From Hawksworthiomyces lignivorus (Eukaryota > Ascomycota > Sordariomycetes > Ophiostomatales > Ophiostomataceae), in NCBI GenBank assembly GCA_002917075.1, contig NTMA01000010.1, positions 434,001-498,000 of the forward strand: a stretch of 64,000 nt of DNA. Reading direction: 5' to 3'. Positions 48,230 through 59,728 of this stretch are shown here, in pieces. Below the pieces are notes generated by a model. That model did not search any database and had not been told where the DNA came from. It was given only the letters and a program-made list of their open reading frames with translations. The position numbers were made by a program, and so were the translations under genes. The first letter of the stretch is position 1. The number at the start of each line of letters is the position of its first letter.

Positions 48230-49550
48230 ATGGCAAAGCCCAAGAAGACGCCAGACAAGGCTCCACAAAAAACAGAAGACGAAGAAAAAGAGGAGTTGAT
48301 GGTATGAATCGTAAAACCTCTTGTCGCGTTCTTCACTCGGCTGACATTTGTAATAGGATGAGTTTGGAGAATTTGTTGAAGAATCGCTTATTATTATGTT
48401 TCTGCGAGAGCAGGGATTTGAGAGAGCTCACCAAACACTTGTCGAAATTTCTGAGAATGTCCGCAATGAAGAAGCCTCTGGTTTTGATCCGAGTGGATTG
48501 CAGGGCGCTCAAGGCGAGCTCAACGGGGAAGGATCAGAAGAGTCCTCCTACTTGGCGCCTGCTGGCGCGAACAGCTCGTTCACCGCCATGTCCGACGTCG
48601 AGAGCGGCTCCCAGAATACGCCTGTATCGGAGGGACCTCTTGAAGACTGGCGGACGGTGACCAATGAAGCAGCTGTAGATGGTTCAAGCACAATTGCCAC
48701 TCTTAAGAGTGCATTCCCCATGCTGAAGGAGTCAGATATCCGAAGAGCTTTGAAAGAGTCCAAAGGAGACATAGACAAGGCATCTGACATTTTGCTGAAC
48801 CTTGGGCATCTTGAGCAGACTGGGCAGCGAATGAAGGGCATCGACGCATTCTTTCGCCCAGACGAAATACCAGTGCGGAAAGGCAAGAAAAAAAAGGCTC
48901 TGGGCTCACCAAAAAATGGCCGTGCGACATTATCACTGGATTACAGACTCAGCCCTCTCAATCTTGATGAGGAAGACCCATCAAGCCACGGTTCTCAAGC
49001 ATGCTCTGGTCCCCTTCCCCGAGCACCTGGTTCGCCAGTAGCCGTGGGCACATCTCAAGCGCTTGTTGGCGGTACCTTGGCTGAAAGGGAAGAGTTGGCA
49101 AGACAAAGCCGACAAGCAAGTAGTGCATCTTTTGCAACTGCTTCGACCGCCGCCCGTCGCGGGCGCTCAGATCCGCTCTTCCGACAGGTGGCTGTTGTGT
49201 ATGCCGAGCGAGGACACGAGCAAGCACATCAGGCAAGACAGGCAGAGAGCGACGCCGCTGATGCCCTTGTTGACGAGCAGAGCTCTCTAAATAAGATCGA
49301 CATCCACTTCGTGCCAGTTCATGATGGTGTGCGCATCGCTCTCGAACGGACGAGCCGATGGTGGGCCAGCCTCGGCGAAGACCGGACCAGGAAGGCTAGA
49401 GAAAATCCACTACAAGTCGTCACCGGCATAGGCCTCCACAGCGCACGAGGTTACTCCCGCATGTATGGTGAAGTAGGGAAGGCACTCGAGCGCGACGGTT
49501 GGAAGGTACAGCCGGGTCAAGGGCATTATTTTATTAGCGGCAAGAAGTGA
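48230..49550 (+). CDS. CUE, DUF1771 and Smr domain protein (Cue2-like)
   Basis: Two exons, 48230-48301 and 48357-49550, giving 421 residues. The N-terminus is Lys/Glu-rich (KTEDEEKEE), then an EFVEESLIIMFLREQGF helix. A CUE ubiquitin-binding domain follows at about 137-177 (IATLKSAFPMLKESDIRRAL). DUF1771 lies at about 296-336 (FRQVAVVYAERGHEQAHQAR), joined to a C-terminal Smr domain at about 338-421. The Smr motifs are DIH (Asp339, His341) and TGIGLHS (380-386). Yeast Cue2, with the same CUE plus Smr combination, is the endonuclease that cuts mRNA at collided ribosomes in no-go decay, so a role in translation quality control is a reasonable inference. The usual LHG after the Asp is IHF here. 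The start at 48230 is the only one upstream of the intron that keeps the frame. Confidence 0.82.
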
Positions 49551-49632
49551 GTTTTGGTTATCTAGGCGACATGGGAGCCAGAATCTACTTTTGTGATAGC
49601 ATATCTGTTCACGTCGAGCATTTTGGATTTTG

Positions 49633-49672
49633 CTAGAATTTTACTAGAATTTTACTAGAATTTTACTAGAAT
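49633..49672. repeat. 11-bp tandem repeat (CTAGAATTTTA), about 3.6 copies
   Basis: Three exact copies followed by a partial copy, starting 83 nt after the Smr-gene stop; probably in its 3' flank. Confidence 0.9.
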
Positions 49673-50619
49673 ACTGGGTACTTTCGCACTTATGAGATAT
49701 GAGAATAACATATTATTGCCAGAGATAACAGACAGCAGAAAAATACGGCTACATACATACGTCAAACGAGGACCTTGGCATCAGGACATACTCAATCACG
49801 TGGCCCTTGTGTTTATGATACTGCCAGCCAAATAAGCGTTTTTTCAACTGCGGAGCTGCGCTAATATATGTCCATGCAGCGCTAATAAAGAAAAGTGACT
49901 CACAGAAAAAACGGGATGCAACCAAATTGGAATCAGATTATTAAGGCAGAGCCGTCGTCAGCCATCCGCGAGTCCACCCAGAAAGGACCGATGAAGGTAA
50001 CGTCATAGCTTGGGGGGGAGAGGGGGCTCGGGGGGGAGGAGGTTCTACTTAGGGAACGATAGCCTGCCCAGACCAAAAAAAAGGTTCGTGGCCTTGGATG
50101 CCTAGACCAGACACCTGGACCTGGAGGAAATGAATGGGTAGCTCCCCCCTCTGCATAAGTAAGATACATTAGCTGTCGGTGAGCTTTGGGCCGTGTGCTA
50201 TGTAGTTATTCCCACTCGTCCACTCTGCCACTCTCCCACTCTTCCAAATATAAGCGTAAAGGGAACCAAGCAGCCAAGCAGTACGACCGTAGCCCCCTTC
50301 TGAACCCCTCCCGCCTCCATCGTACGTACACGTACGAGCGAGTAGTACTCTGTACGTCGTACCCTCTCAGAAGCTTTTGATCTTGATGCTCCACTCACCT
50401 TGACGGGCAAGTTTTGGATCGATTTCTGTAAGTGCGACGATTTATCGGGGAACGGGGCGCTCTGCCCCCGCCTTTTCCTGCCTTTCTCTCCCTCCAAGCA
50501 TTCTTCACGTCTTGCGCAGCCGCTTGTCTTTGTCTCCCTAAACTCCGGATCTTAGACAACGGAAGACGAGGTGGCCCAGCGAGAACCAGAGAAAAGAGAA
50601 TCGCAACTGCCACCGCCGA

Positions 50620-50880
50620 CACAGAGTTTTTTTTTCCTCGTCCCTTTCTCTTCTTTTTCCTCCTTTCTTCTTCTTCTTTCTTAATTTCCCTCTTACTTAT
50701 TATTCAAATTTACTCTTCTCTTTCTTTTTTCTTCTCCCAATCTTTATTTCCCTCTTCATCCGCCGATTTCTCATCGAGGCAACGCTTCTTCTTCTTTCAG
50801 CCGAGTCGCCCTTGTCAGCTTTTGCGACAAAACTCCCCGCTATCCGACCGCCCCTTTCTCTTCCTCCTATCCTGTGGAAT
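50620..50880 (+). promoter_or_regulatory. Pyrimidine-rich tract in the promoter/leader of the Zn2Cys6 factor
   Basis: A stretch dominated by C and T (runs of TTTTTTTTCC, CTTCTTCTTCTTTC). CT-rich blocks commonly flank transcription start sites in filamentous fungi. The exact start is unknown. Confidence 0.4.
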
Positions 50881-51501
50881 GTGGAACTTTCGATTATCCA
50901 TTTTGAATTTGTGATCCTTTCGCCTTCTCTCCGCAAGCAAAGGCCAGTGCCCGAATCGCTCCCAACCTGATTAATCTAGGCTCTTGCGTGGCAGCCCGGT
51001 CGCGAGCTTCCCTTGTCGTGTATTCGTTGTGTTCTTGGTCAGCAGACTCCTGAAACGGAACGTCACGGGCCTTTTCCCGTTGTTGACATTCGCCCAATAA
51101 ACTTTTTTGGTACTTTGGCGTCGGTGTCGTTTTGCTCATTGCTCTGGGTTTCTTTTATCTGCTTGACAATCGCTTGTCAGCTCCAAGGCTCTAATCTTCC
51201 GACCCATCATAATAACGAAGCGACGGCGTGCAGCTTGGATTCACGAATCTTGACAAATTCGAATACTTTGGTGCCGCTAGGTGTGCTCTGAAAACGGGCG
51301 CTTTCCTAGTTACCCCAAGAGACAGAACAAGGTCCTGTCTATCCGAGGCGAATCTTTATAGGTTCGGCACGTCCAATAATCGCACACGGTGATCTTCTTT
51401 TATGAGATACGAGGACCGCCCAAGCCGCACTAAAGCGGAGGTAGAGGCGCCCGACCTTATCTTTTGAAGTTTGCCCAATTTTTATATAAATTCTCTACAA
51501 A

Positions 51502-54338
51502 ATGTCTCCAACACCTTCGTCTACGACACCCTCGTCGGGTGGTGGGAGGTCCCCAGAAGAACAGTTTCGAGTGGTACGGAAAAGGAACCGAGTTCCTCTC
51601 AGCTGTTATCCATGTCGGACAAAGAAGTAAGTTCCATACCAGTTTGTTGCCGCCCATGTTTTCCTTGTCCTGTTTTCTTTTGCTGAGCAGCCGCTGACTA
51701 GAGACCTACAGATTGTAAATAGAACCCTCCTCCTCCTTTGCGAGGTAAGAAAGCAGCAGCGCCGTTGCCTATGCTAACATGTGTATAGGAAATGTGATCG
51801 CGGTCACCCATGCAGCAACTGCGTCAAACGCGACGGCGCCAACACCTCGTCGTGCTCTTATGCCGCCCCGGTGAATCGGAAAAAGGGCCAAAATGCGGGG
51901 TCTGCAAGTCCAGATGACATGCAAAATCGCATTGACCGGCTTGAGAACCTTGTCCTGTCTCTAATGCACAGCGGCGGCAGCGTCGATGCTGCTACTGCTG
52001 CGTCTGCTGCAGGCATCGTTTCCGGCGCCGGTGCCGGAGCGCCATCACGAACGGATAGTATGTCGTCCGTAAGGGACACTACAAACCAAGTGCATGATGA
52101 GATTGATGATGAGAGTGATGTTGACGACGGACTGGCTACGTCTCTCGGCGTCCTAAAGGTCGATGCTGACCGTGGAAAGTCCATGTACATTGGCCAGGAA
52201 CACTGGCACACTATACTCTCGGACATTGCGGAGGTAAAAACCTACTTCATTCACCACAGGAAAGACCTGGAGAAGAGCTACGAGCGAGTGCTTCAGAGCA
52301 AACCCGCTACTGCGCGAGAAGCTCCAACTTTCCTCCTGGGCGCTGAGCCGACTACCGAGGGCGATCTGCGAGCTGAACTGCCTCCCAAGTCAACCGTTCT
52401 CACCCTCTGTGGCCGCTACTTCAATTCTATGGACAATGCCGTGAACATTATCCACGCACCAACATTCAATGCTCAGCTGAGGAGCCACTGGCAAAACCCA
52501 TCCAAAACGCCTATAATGTGGCTAGGCCTTCTGTATTCAGTTATGTGTCTAGCTATGCTGAGCTATCACAAAGTTGGGGACGAGCCGCCCGAGTGGAAGG
52601 GCCATGCTATGGAGCTAGCATCGCTATTTCGGGTGCGTACGGTGCAGTGTCTTGTAACTGCCGACTACACCAAGCCCGTGGAATACACTGTCGAAACCAT
52701 GATCCTGTACGTGTTCGGCGAGTATTCTTCTCGCTGGGATGCCGATCTGGGACTGTGGTTGATCGGCTCCCTGATCACCAGAGTGGCATTCCGCATGGGG
52801 TATCACCGAGATGCGAAATGGTTTCCATCCATCACGCCATTCCAGGCTGAGATGAGAAGGAGGACATGGGCCTTGGTGCGAATGTGCGATGTGATGTTCT
52901 CCCATCAAGTATCGCTACCCAATATGATCTACGATCACGACTGCGACACGCAGCTTCCACAGAACATTTTTGACGAAGAGTTCGGCCCGAACACGAAAGT
53001 GCTCCCGCCTTCTCGGCCAAGTTCCGAGCCAACGCCAATCAGCTACATGATCTCAAAGGTCAAGCTGTGTTTGGAGTTGGGAAATATCTTGCAAGCAACG
53101 ACGCGCGTGGGCAAACCCGTCTCCTACGATGAGATCCTCCGGTTTGACAGCCGTCTTCGAGAAGTCAAAGCTGAACTACCCTCTCATTTGAAGCTGCAGC
53201 CTCTGGAAGGATCTCAGGATCCTCTGACTCTCATCATTGCACGATTCAATATTGATATTCTGTATCAGAAGATCATGTGTCTGTTGCACCGCAAGTATCT
53301 CTCTCGAGCGCGCCAAAACCCTCGGTACGCCCATTCAAGGCGGAGCGCCATTGAGGCTTCCATGGAGACGCTAAACCATCTGCAGACGCTCAATAAAGAA
53401 TCTCGTGCCAATGGTCGGCTTCGGTCGATCAAGTGGTATGTTGCGTCTATTGCGACCAAGGACTTCTTATTGCCCGCAATGCTTGTGGCATTAGAAGTGC
53501 GTTTCGACAACTTGGCTGAGAAGGAGGGCCGGGAGGACGAGGCCTCGCGCTTCTGGACGCGCGAGCAGCGTGCAGAAATGGTGACGATCCTTGAGGCGAC
53601 AAAAGAAATCTGGCGCCCACTTGCCGATGGCTCTATGGAGGCATACAAAGCATACAACATTATTCGCATTGTTCTCGAGAAAATTTCGGCCCCCACTAGC
53701 AGCCCCAATCAGCGTTCCACAGAAGACCTAGCAACGGGCCCGCTCTGTGTCTCTATGTCCGGCGGCACAAAGACCACGCCGTCCGACAATTCTGGAAATG
53801 TGGACACGCCGTCTAGCGACACGCAAGTGGGCCCCGATGCATCGATTATGGCACCCCTCAACATCTTGTCTGCGGTCGCGCCAAACTCCGGCTCAAACCT
53901 GTTCAGCACAACAATGCCGAGCCCGGCAGGCGCTCCTTTTAACCCCATCGACCAAACACTGTCTGGTGCGATGGACGGGACTGTGGTTACGTCTCCAGAC
54001 TTCAGCACTGATATGCTCAGCTCCATGGCCGGCTTCAACATGTTCAACAATACAATGAACGGCGCCACCAACATCATGGACGACAATATGGATTTTAATA
54101 CAAATTTCGACTGGGTATGTTTATGTTGGCGGCAACTGATTAAAAAAATCCAGTGCTAACAAGAGGCTAGGACACACTGCAAACGTACGCACAGAGCGGG
54201 ACATTCGGCTCCGACCAGCAGTTCCAGTTCTTCACAGACAGCCCAGGGCAGCCACTGCAAGCGCCGGCTGACGGTGGCCAGAATGTTTTCACATACAGCA
54301 ATACTACAGATATGCCCGGACCGGGGCCGGCAACTTGA
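51502..54338 (+). CDS. Zn(II)2Cys6 fungal-specific transcription factor
   Basis: Nuclear DNA-binding regulator; target genes unknown. Proposed exons: 51502-51626, a 3-nt microexon 51712-51714, 51789-54114, 54171-54338, giving 873 residues. The binuclear zinc cluster uses Cys35, Cys38, Cys45, Cys51, Cys54 and Cys65 (SCYPCRTKKLKC, then PCSNC). The canonical C-x6-C spacing between Cys38 and Cys45 is only obtained with the microexon. A short coiled coil (MQNRIDRLENLVLSLM) follows. The middle-homology (Fungal_trans) domain runs from about 230 to 560, with IIHAPTFNAQL, LITRVAFRMGYHRD and AEMRRRTWALVRMCDVMFSHQ. The C-terminus is Asn/Ser/Pro/Met-rich (FNMFNNTMNGATNIMDDNM) and may activate transcription. 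The last exon is supported by phase and a 56-nt intron. Confidence 0.87.
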
Positions 54339-57300
54339 ACATCCCTGGTAGGAATGCAATGGGGTTCTGGCATGTGTTCGTTTTTGGTGCTATGGACTTA
54401 GACATGGATCATATCTTTGTTGACAAAAAAAAAATGGGAAAGAAAGATCTTCACGAAAAAGGGAGGGTAAGCCAATCTTGCTACTCTTGGAGAAATTGTA
54501 CATTATATTTGTATAGTTCCCTTCTTGGCCATGATGTTTGCTTTTCGTGTCTTTTGGATTCTACCGGTCAAGTGTGAAAGATACACGCCCGCAACAAATA
54601 GGAATGCCCCTTCTCATCTCTCGCACTTTCGCAGCCTGATCCAGCGCCGTATTTGGCACGCATTGGCGTTTGCTTCGGCTCTTCTGCCTTATCGCTCTCT
54701 GTCTGCGCTTGCCCTTTTTGGTTGCGTTCTCTTACTTGGCTTGATTTTTGGTATCATATTAGATTGTTCACACCCACGACTACATCACGTTGTTGTATGC
54801 TTCCGACAACTTCAACCTTATCCGATGGTAGGAGACGGAAAATTCTTCGCGGCAAAACACAGGCCTGCTCCGCCTTGGTTTGTGCCAAGAAAGGGAAAAT
54901 ACGAAGGTTCCATTGTCTTGTTTATTCCCAGTCCCTACTGCTTCGCTTACATTCTTCTTTCAGCTGTTTCTCTGTCGTTCGATGCTCTTCTCCACAGATG
55001 GAACCCAGACGAGGAGAGCCGGGACGAGGCAGCGATCCACCATCTCAATCTACTCCCAGGCGGAAAGCTAGCCTGCAATCCCGCAGCTCGGCAACTAGTT
55101 TTTGCCTTTCCTGTCAACCCTACCCTCTTCTTCCATGCTTCACGACCTCCATTACAGCATTGTATGGGTGAGGGAATAAAATCAACGCAATTGTGTTTCC
55201 TTTCTCGACCTGCCTAGTTCAGTCACATTCAATTTGCTCACCTCAATATCGCTCGGAACATTCACCGCTGCATCCGCATGAACTTCAGATAGCTGGGTTG
55301 TGTAAATGCTTCCAGCGGAGCGACCAGATATGCATGGTTGCAATGGCAGATATAGATGGCTTCTATCTCTCTGTTCTGAGAAATCCGAGTCTGAAATGTA
55401 TACCACAGAATATAATGCCATAGGCACTTCATTTCCTCAATTTCTAGAAATTCGACCGTTAATTTCCACAAGCGGAATGGGCGACGTTCCGTTGACAATT
55501 TTCCAGACTCTCTCTGTTGGCCCTCGTATACAGACTGCATGATCAACTACCGTGCGACTGGCCTCTTTCTCATTTTCCCTTCTGCCTTTTTCCTATCATC
55601 CATTTGCTTTCGACAGCCTTCCCTTCATTCTTTTAATTTTAGCTTTACGACGTCTCTCGCTAATAAGAACAGCTGGCGTGCTATCCAGTTACGTACAGAT
55701 CCCGAAAACCAACTATTAGTCTTTCCGATTCTAAAGATAGCAACGTCATACAAACCTTCTTTCACGGTCCTGAATCGTCGATGCAGATTCAACCACAGCT
55801 TTTCACACTCCGCTTCCATGCGCATATTATTGATATAGCTTCACTTTGGTCTCTCTAGTCTTCTCTTTCCATTTGTGCCCTATATTCTTCACATCCAATG
55901 TCAGGCCAGCGAGCGAGTTTCTCCGCATCGCATAACATTGTCTTATTTTTCTGACCATTTTTGCCTGGCTACGTCGTATAGCCAAGGAAAGGAAACAATA
56001 GCACGAACATTATCATAAAAGCCATCGCTATCGTTAATGTCCCGCTGATATTTTTGCTTTATACTTTCCCCTTGGCCACCTATCTAATGTTTCCAAGGCT
56101 AGCATTTGCTGGCTATTCACGTGGTAAAGGCCGTGAGATTGGCCGGAAGAAAGAAATAAACCAGACGACTCGTAGGGAGGAGCAGGAACACACCAGCTCC
56201 ACCCACTTTTAATGAACGACACCCTATCGTTCCACATGCAGACATATCAGAACCAGACGCCACTTGTCTTGTTTGCTGTTGTTTCTATAGTTTTTACTTT
56301 CTCATTATTCATCGACATTTCCCCAGTCAATATCTTATTCATTCCTTCCACCCCCACACGCAAACTCAACCGAGAAAAAAAAAAAAAAAAAAGGAAAAGA
56401 ACGCCTTACAAAACAGCCAACAACGGCAGAATGTGAGCTTCCGGGAGCTGTCATTTCTGCCCAATTTTTCCACCAACTCCCTCTGGTGTACTTCCTACTA
56501 TGTTTCGGCCGCATTCGACGTGATTTTGTCACTTGGACAGACTGGGAGCTACATGGGTAGGACAGGAGGCTACAAGTATGCAACATGCAAGTGACGCAGC
56601 TCGCCTGCTCTTTTTTTGGTCGTCCCCATGCCAATGACACGATGCTCGCCTAGCATCACTATCTACCTACGTAACATCAGCCTCTTCCCACCATCATCAC
56701 ACATACCACACAGATGGTAGCTGTGGGGCAGGCCTACTCGTCTTGCATGTAGCCACTTTCCAACGCGTGGCAAAGCTGTGTGGCTGCTTTGGTTGGACGT
56801 TCATTTGTTTTCAATTTGCTATTCTGGAAGATTGAATGATCAAGCCGTCTGTATTTCCCTTTTCGAGACGTCTCCTAATGCAGCTTGACTCCAACGTACA
56901 TTCACACTCCGCCCCCGAACGCATGTCCTTGCCATATTCCTCTCCTGTCCACCTGGCGTTTAGTGTTGTATTCTTCTGCTTGTCCTCTATTCATACCTTT
57001 TGTCTACTAGCCCGTCGTTGGATAGTTCCAACACCAAGACGAAGCAAATCGTAGTGCACTCCTCGGGATATGCGGCACCGGCACCTTTAGCCATATTTTG
57101 TTACCTTTTGCCCGCTCCTCATCACGGCAATCTATCACTTATTGAACCTTAGGTATCCCCTCAGCCATTCCGTCTTGGACAATTTTATTTTTTTGTACTC
57201 GGTGTTCGTGCTTCCTCTAGAATGCTCTGTAAAGCTATACATTCCCTACGCTAATTTCATTTTCTTTCCCTTTCCATAATTGAACATACAACCGAAGAGG

Positions 57301-57697
57301 GGAAATGGCAGACAGTAGAAGGCCATGTAAGGTACTTAACCTGTCGATAGGCGGATGCATGAACCTTCTTCTAGCTGACATCATGCCCACCATTGTCCCT
57401 CTTCGCATTTTTATTTTCTCCTCCTCCCTCCCCCCCCCTCCCCCTTCTTTTTCCAAAGCTTTTTTAGTCTTCTTTATTTGTCAGTCTTTTCTGTACCTAT
57501 TCCATTCCACCACGAGCCACTTGCTGTCCCAAGCCACGAACGACGATCTGTCGTTGTTTGAGCATCGGGCCTAACTTGACTGTCGTCCGCCTGTTGTCTG
57601 TCTGATTCAGAGACAGCAGACAGGAACCTTGACTTTGGAATTTCGGCTACTCACGCAGATACATAACGGCAGCTAGCATTGTACAACAAATCATAAA
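54339..57697. other. 3.36-kb intergenic region, no supported gene
   Basis: Between the Zn2Cys6 factor and the CBM18 gene, both rightward. The longest frame (54525-55217, 230 codons) begins with TTG, overlaps another open frame, and shows no domain or splice extension. Pyrimidine-rich patches and an A18-like run near 56371-56388 are present. The right end is the CBM18 promoter, with C/T-rich blocks near 57420-57450. Confidence 0.45.
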
Positions 57698-59023
57698 ATG
57701 CGGTGGTCAGCTTTTAGTTTGGGCGCCGTGCTGGCCCTCTCGGGTACCACCTATGGCAGCTACGGTTCGAACGTGATGCTTGGCGGAGCCATTGGCAGCT
57801 TATTCCAGCGCCGCGCTCAGGATCAAAATGATACGGCTGGAGCCATCCTGGAGGCTCGCCAAGGTACTGCAGGCCGTTGCGGTGCTGATCAGGGTAATGC
57901 CAAGTGCCCGGCCGACCAGTGCTGTTCGCAATGGGGCTACTGTGGCGTTGGTGCCGAGTTCTGCAACCCTATCGCTCTCTGCCAGTCGGACTTTGGATCT
58001 TGCCTGGGTTCCAGCCCGACAGCCGCTCCCGTGCCGTCGTCGTCGGCTGCTGCTCCACCTGTCACGACGACCTCGGCTGCCGCACCCCCGGTGACATCAG
58101 CTCCTGTTCCCTCGACGACGTCGGCGGTTCCGACAACCAGTGCTCGTCCGCCACCTGTGTCTTCCGCCCCTCCTGCATCTTCCGCCGCGCCTCCTGCATC
58201 TTCCGCCGCGCCTCCTGCGTCTTCTTCACCGCCCGCTCGGCCGCCGCCGACAGGCCCGCTTACTCCCAGCACCAGCGGCAGGTGCGGCAACTCTACCACC
58301 TGCGCCAGCTCGGGCCACGGCAACTGCTGCAGCCAGTACGGCTACTGCGGCGACGGCATCGAGTTCTGCGGCACTGGCTGCCAGCCCAGCTTCGGTCTCT
58401 GCTTTAGCGGTGCTCCGGCGCCCCCGCCCCCCGTGTCCAACGCGCCCCTCACGCCCAGCACCAGCGGCATGTGCGGCAACTCCACCACCTGCGCCAGCTC
58501 TGGCAAGGGAAGCTGCTGCAGCGAGTACGGCTACTGCGGCGACGGCATCGAATACTGCGCCGCCGGCTGCCAGTCTCGCCTCGGCCTCTGCTTTGGCGGC
58601 GTCGCTGCGGCCCCTGCACCCTCCTCGCCAGCGTCCAGTGCCAAGCCTGCCAGCAGCAGCGCCGCCGCCGCCCCGGTTGCGGCTCCCAGCAGCAGCGCCG
58701 CCGCAGCCGCTCCGCGCCCGAGCACCTCTGCCGCCGTCGCGCCGCCGGCATCGGCACCAGCATCGGCGTCGGCATCGGCCAAGCCGAGCAGCACGGCGGC
58801 CGCGGCTGCCCCTTCTGCTGCTCCCAATCTCCCAGCAGGCGTCACCGTGACCACGGACGGCTCGTGCGGCGGCGGCAAGACCTGCCTCGGCTCGACCTTT
58901 GGACAGTGCTGCTCGCAGTTTGGCTTCTGCGGCGACGGCGAGCAGTTCTGCCCATACCTCGTGTCTTGCCAGCCCCAATGGGGCCACTGCGATCCCGCAC
59001 CGGCAGGTGCTTCTGTCAGCTAG
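57698..59023 (+). CDS. Secreted chitin-binding protein with four CBM18 domains
   Basis: Single exon, 441 residues with a signal peptide (RWSAFSLGAVLALSGTTYG). Four hevein-type CBM18 modules are seen at about 60-102, 194-231, 256-294 and 387-430, each with the cysteine pattern ending CCS..G.CG.G..FC. Modules 2 and 3 are near duplicates, both introduced by LTPSTSG and containing CGNSTTCASSG and YGYCGDGIE. Modules are joined by long Pro/Ala/Ser/Thr linkers, probably O-glycosylated; one carries a 21-bp minisatellite. No catalytic domain (GH18, GH19, CE4) is present, so it is a binding protein. Relatives bind chitin in the fungus's own wall or in a host or prey. The last module is the most divergent. 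It is convergent with the small secreted protein at 59729-60370. Confidence 0.9.
   Translation: MRWSAFSLGAVLALSGTTYGSYGSNVMLGGAIGSLFQRRAQDQNDTAGAILEARQGTAGRCGADQGNAKCPADQCCSQWGYCGVGAEFCNPIALCQSDFGSCLGSSPTAAPVPSSSAAAPPVTTTSAAAPPVTSAPVPSTTSAVPTTSARPPPVSSAPPASSAAPPASSAAPPASSSPPARPPPTGPLTPSTSGRCGNSTTCASSGHGNCCSQYGYCGDGIEFCGTGCQPSFGLCFSGAPAPPPPVSNAPLTPSTSGMCGNSTTCASSGKGSCCSEYGYCGDGIEYCAAGCQSRLGLCFGGVAAAPAPSSPASSAKPASSSAAAAPVAAPSSSAAAAAPRPSTSAAVAPPASAPASASASAKPSSTAAAAAPSAAPNLPAGVTVTTDGSCGGGKTCLGSTFGQCCSQFGFCGDGEQFCPYLVSCQPQWGHCDPAPAGASVS
58169..58231. repeat. 21-bp minisatellite in the CBM18 linker (3 copies)
   Basis: Two identical 21-bp units (58169-58189 and 58190-58210) and a diverged third encode repeats of PPASSAA in the linker between the first and second CBM18 modules. 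The repeat keeps the frame. Confidence 0.9.
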
Positions 59024-59728
59024 ATGGTGAGGGTGTCAATTTTGTAGCTGCTGGTTCCTTTTCGTGAGATTCGAGTGCAAAGCGGTCGGAGGACTGGATA
59101 TTTTTAGAGTGAAGCAGATTTTGTCTTTTGGCTTGGCTGAAACAGAAGGGGGGAGTTTGTTGGAATTTCATTGAAGATGCTGCTCCAATTTACATTGCGA
59201 CAAAAGCCTCTCAACGAGGCTTTTCTCTTCTGTTGAAACTCTTGTCTCGAGGGGACTGACATGTATCGGCGATGGAGAAACCTGTGTATATCTTACTTTG
59301 GATAGTAGATAAAAGACACGGCTTAATTAATCAAAGTTTGTTTTTTTTAAGACAGAAAAAAAAATTTGACATCACATAGCACCACAAAGTGATTTACAGA
59401 TATTCCAGCCACTATGGGACATAATGCATTTTATATATGCTATTTTTTTCTACTTTCCGAAAGCCGAATATCCCCCCTGCCTTCTGTATGTACAGTGTCC
59501 CCGTTACCGTCTAGCTACATCTCCAGCACAAGATATTCTAATCGCAAGCCTCTGCCATTTCTCCAATAGGGGTATGAATACATGAAAAAAAAAGACGGGA
59601 ACAAAAAAAAAAAAGACGTTGCCCGTATAACGCAAGATACCGGCAAGCGGTTCATGCAAGAATAGAAAAAGAGAATTCCCTAGGTCAATAGGAAGACTGG
59701 GGAAATTTGAAAAGTGGATGAGCAGAAA
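59024..59728. other. Convergent spacer
   Basis: 705 nt of AT-rich sequence with several A or T runs between two stop codons; no gene seen. It should contain both polyadenylation regions. Confidence 0.6.

Larger units (their letters stand above)
49551..51501. other. Intergenic region and long leader of the Zn2Cys6 factor
   Basis: 1.95 kb without a supported gene. It holds an 11-bp tandem repeat near the left end, an ATCACGTGGC box near 49794-49803, and a pyrimidine-rich tract of roughly 250 nt at 50620-50880. The tract probably marks the transcription start zone of the downstream regulator. Several short upstream ATGs precede the coding start. Confidence 0.5.

Noticed and set aside
54525..55217. 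230-codon open frame in the spacer after the Zn2Cys6 factor
   Set aside because: It starts with TTG, overlaps another open frame of similar length, and shows no conserved domain, signal peptide or splice partners.
58226..58987. Long antisense and alternate-frame ORFs over the CBM18 gene
   Set aside because: Low-complexity Arg/Gly/Ala translations caused by Pro/Ala/Ser-coding repeats on the sense strand.
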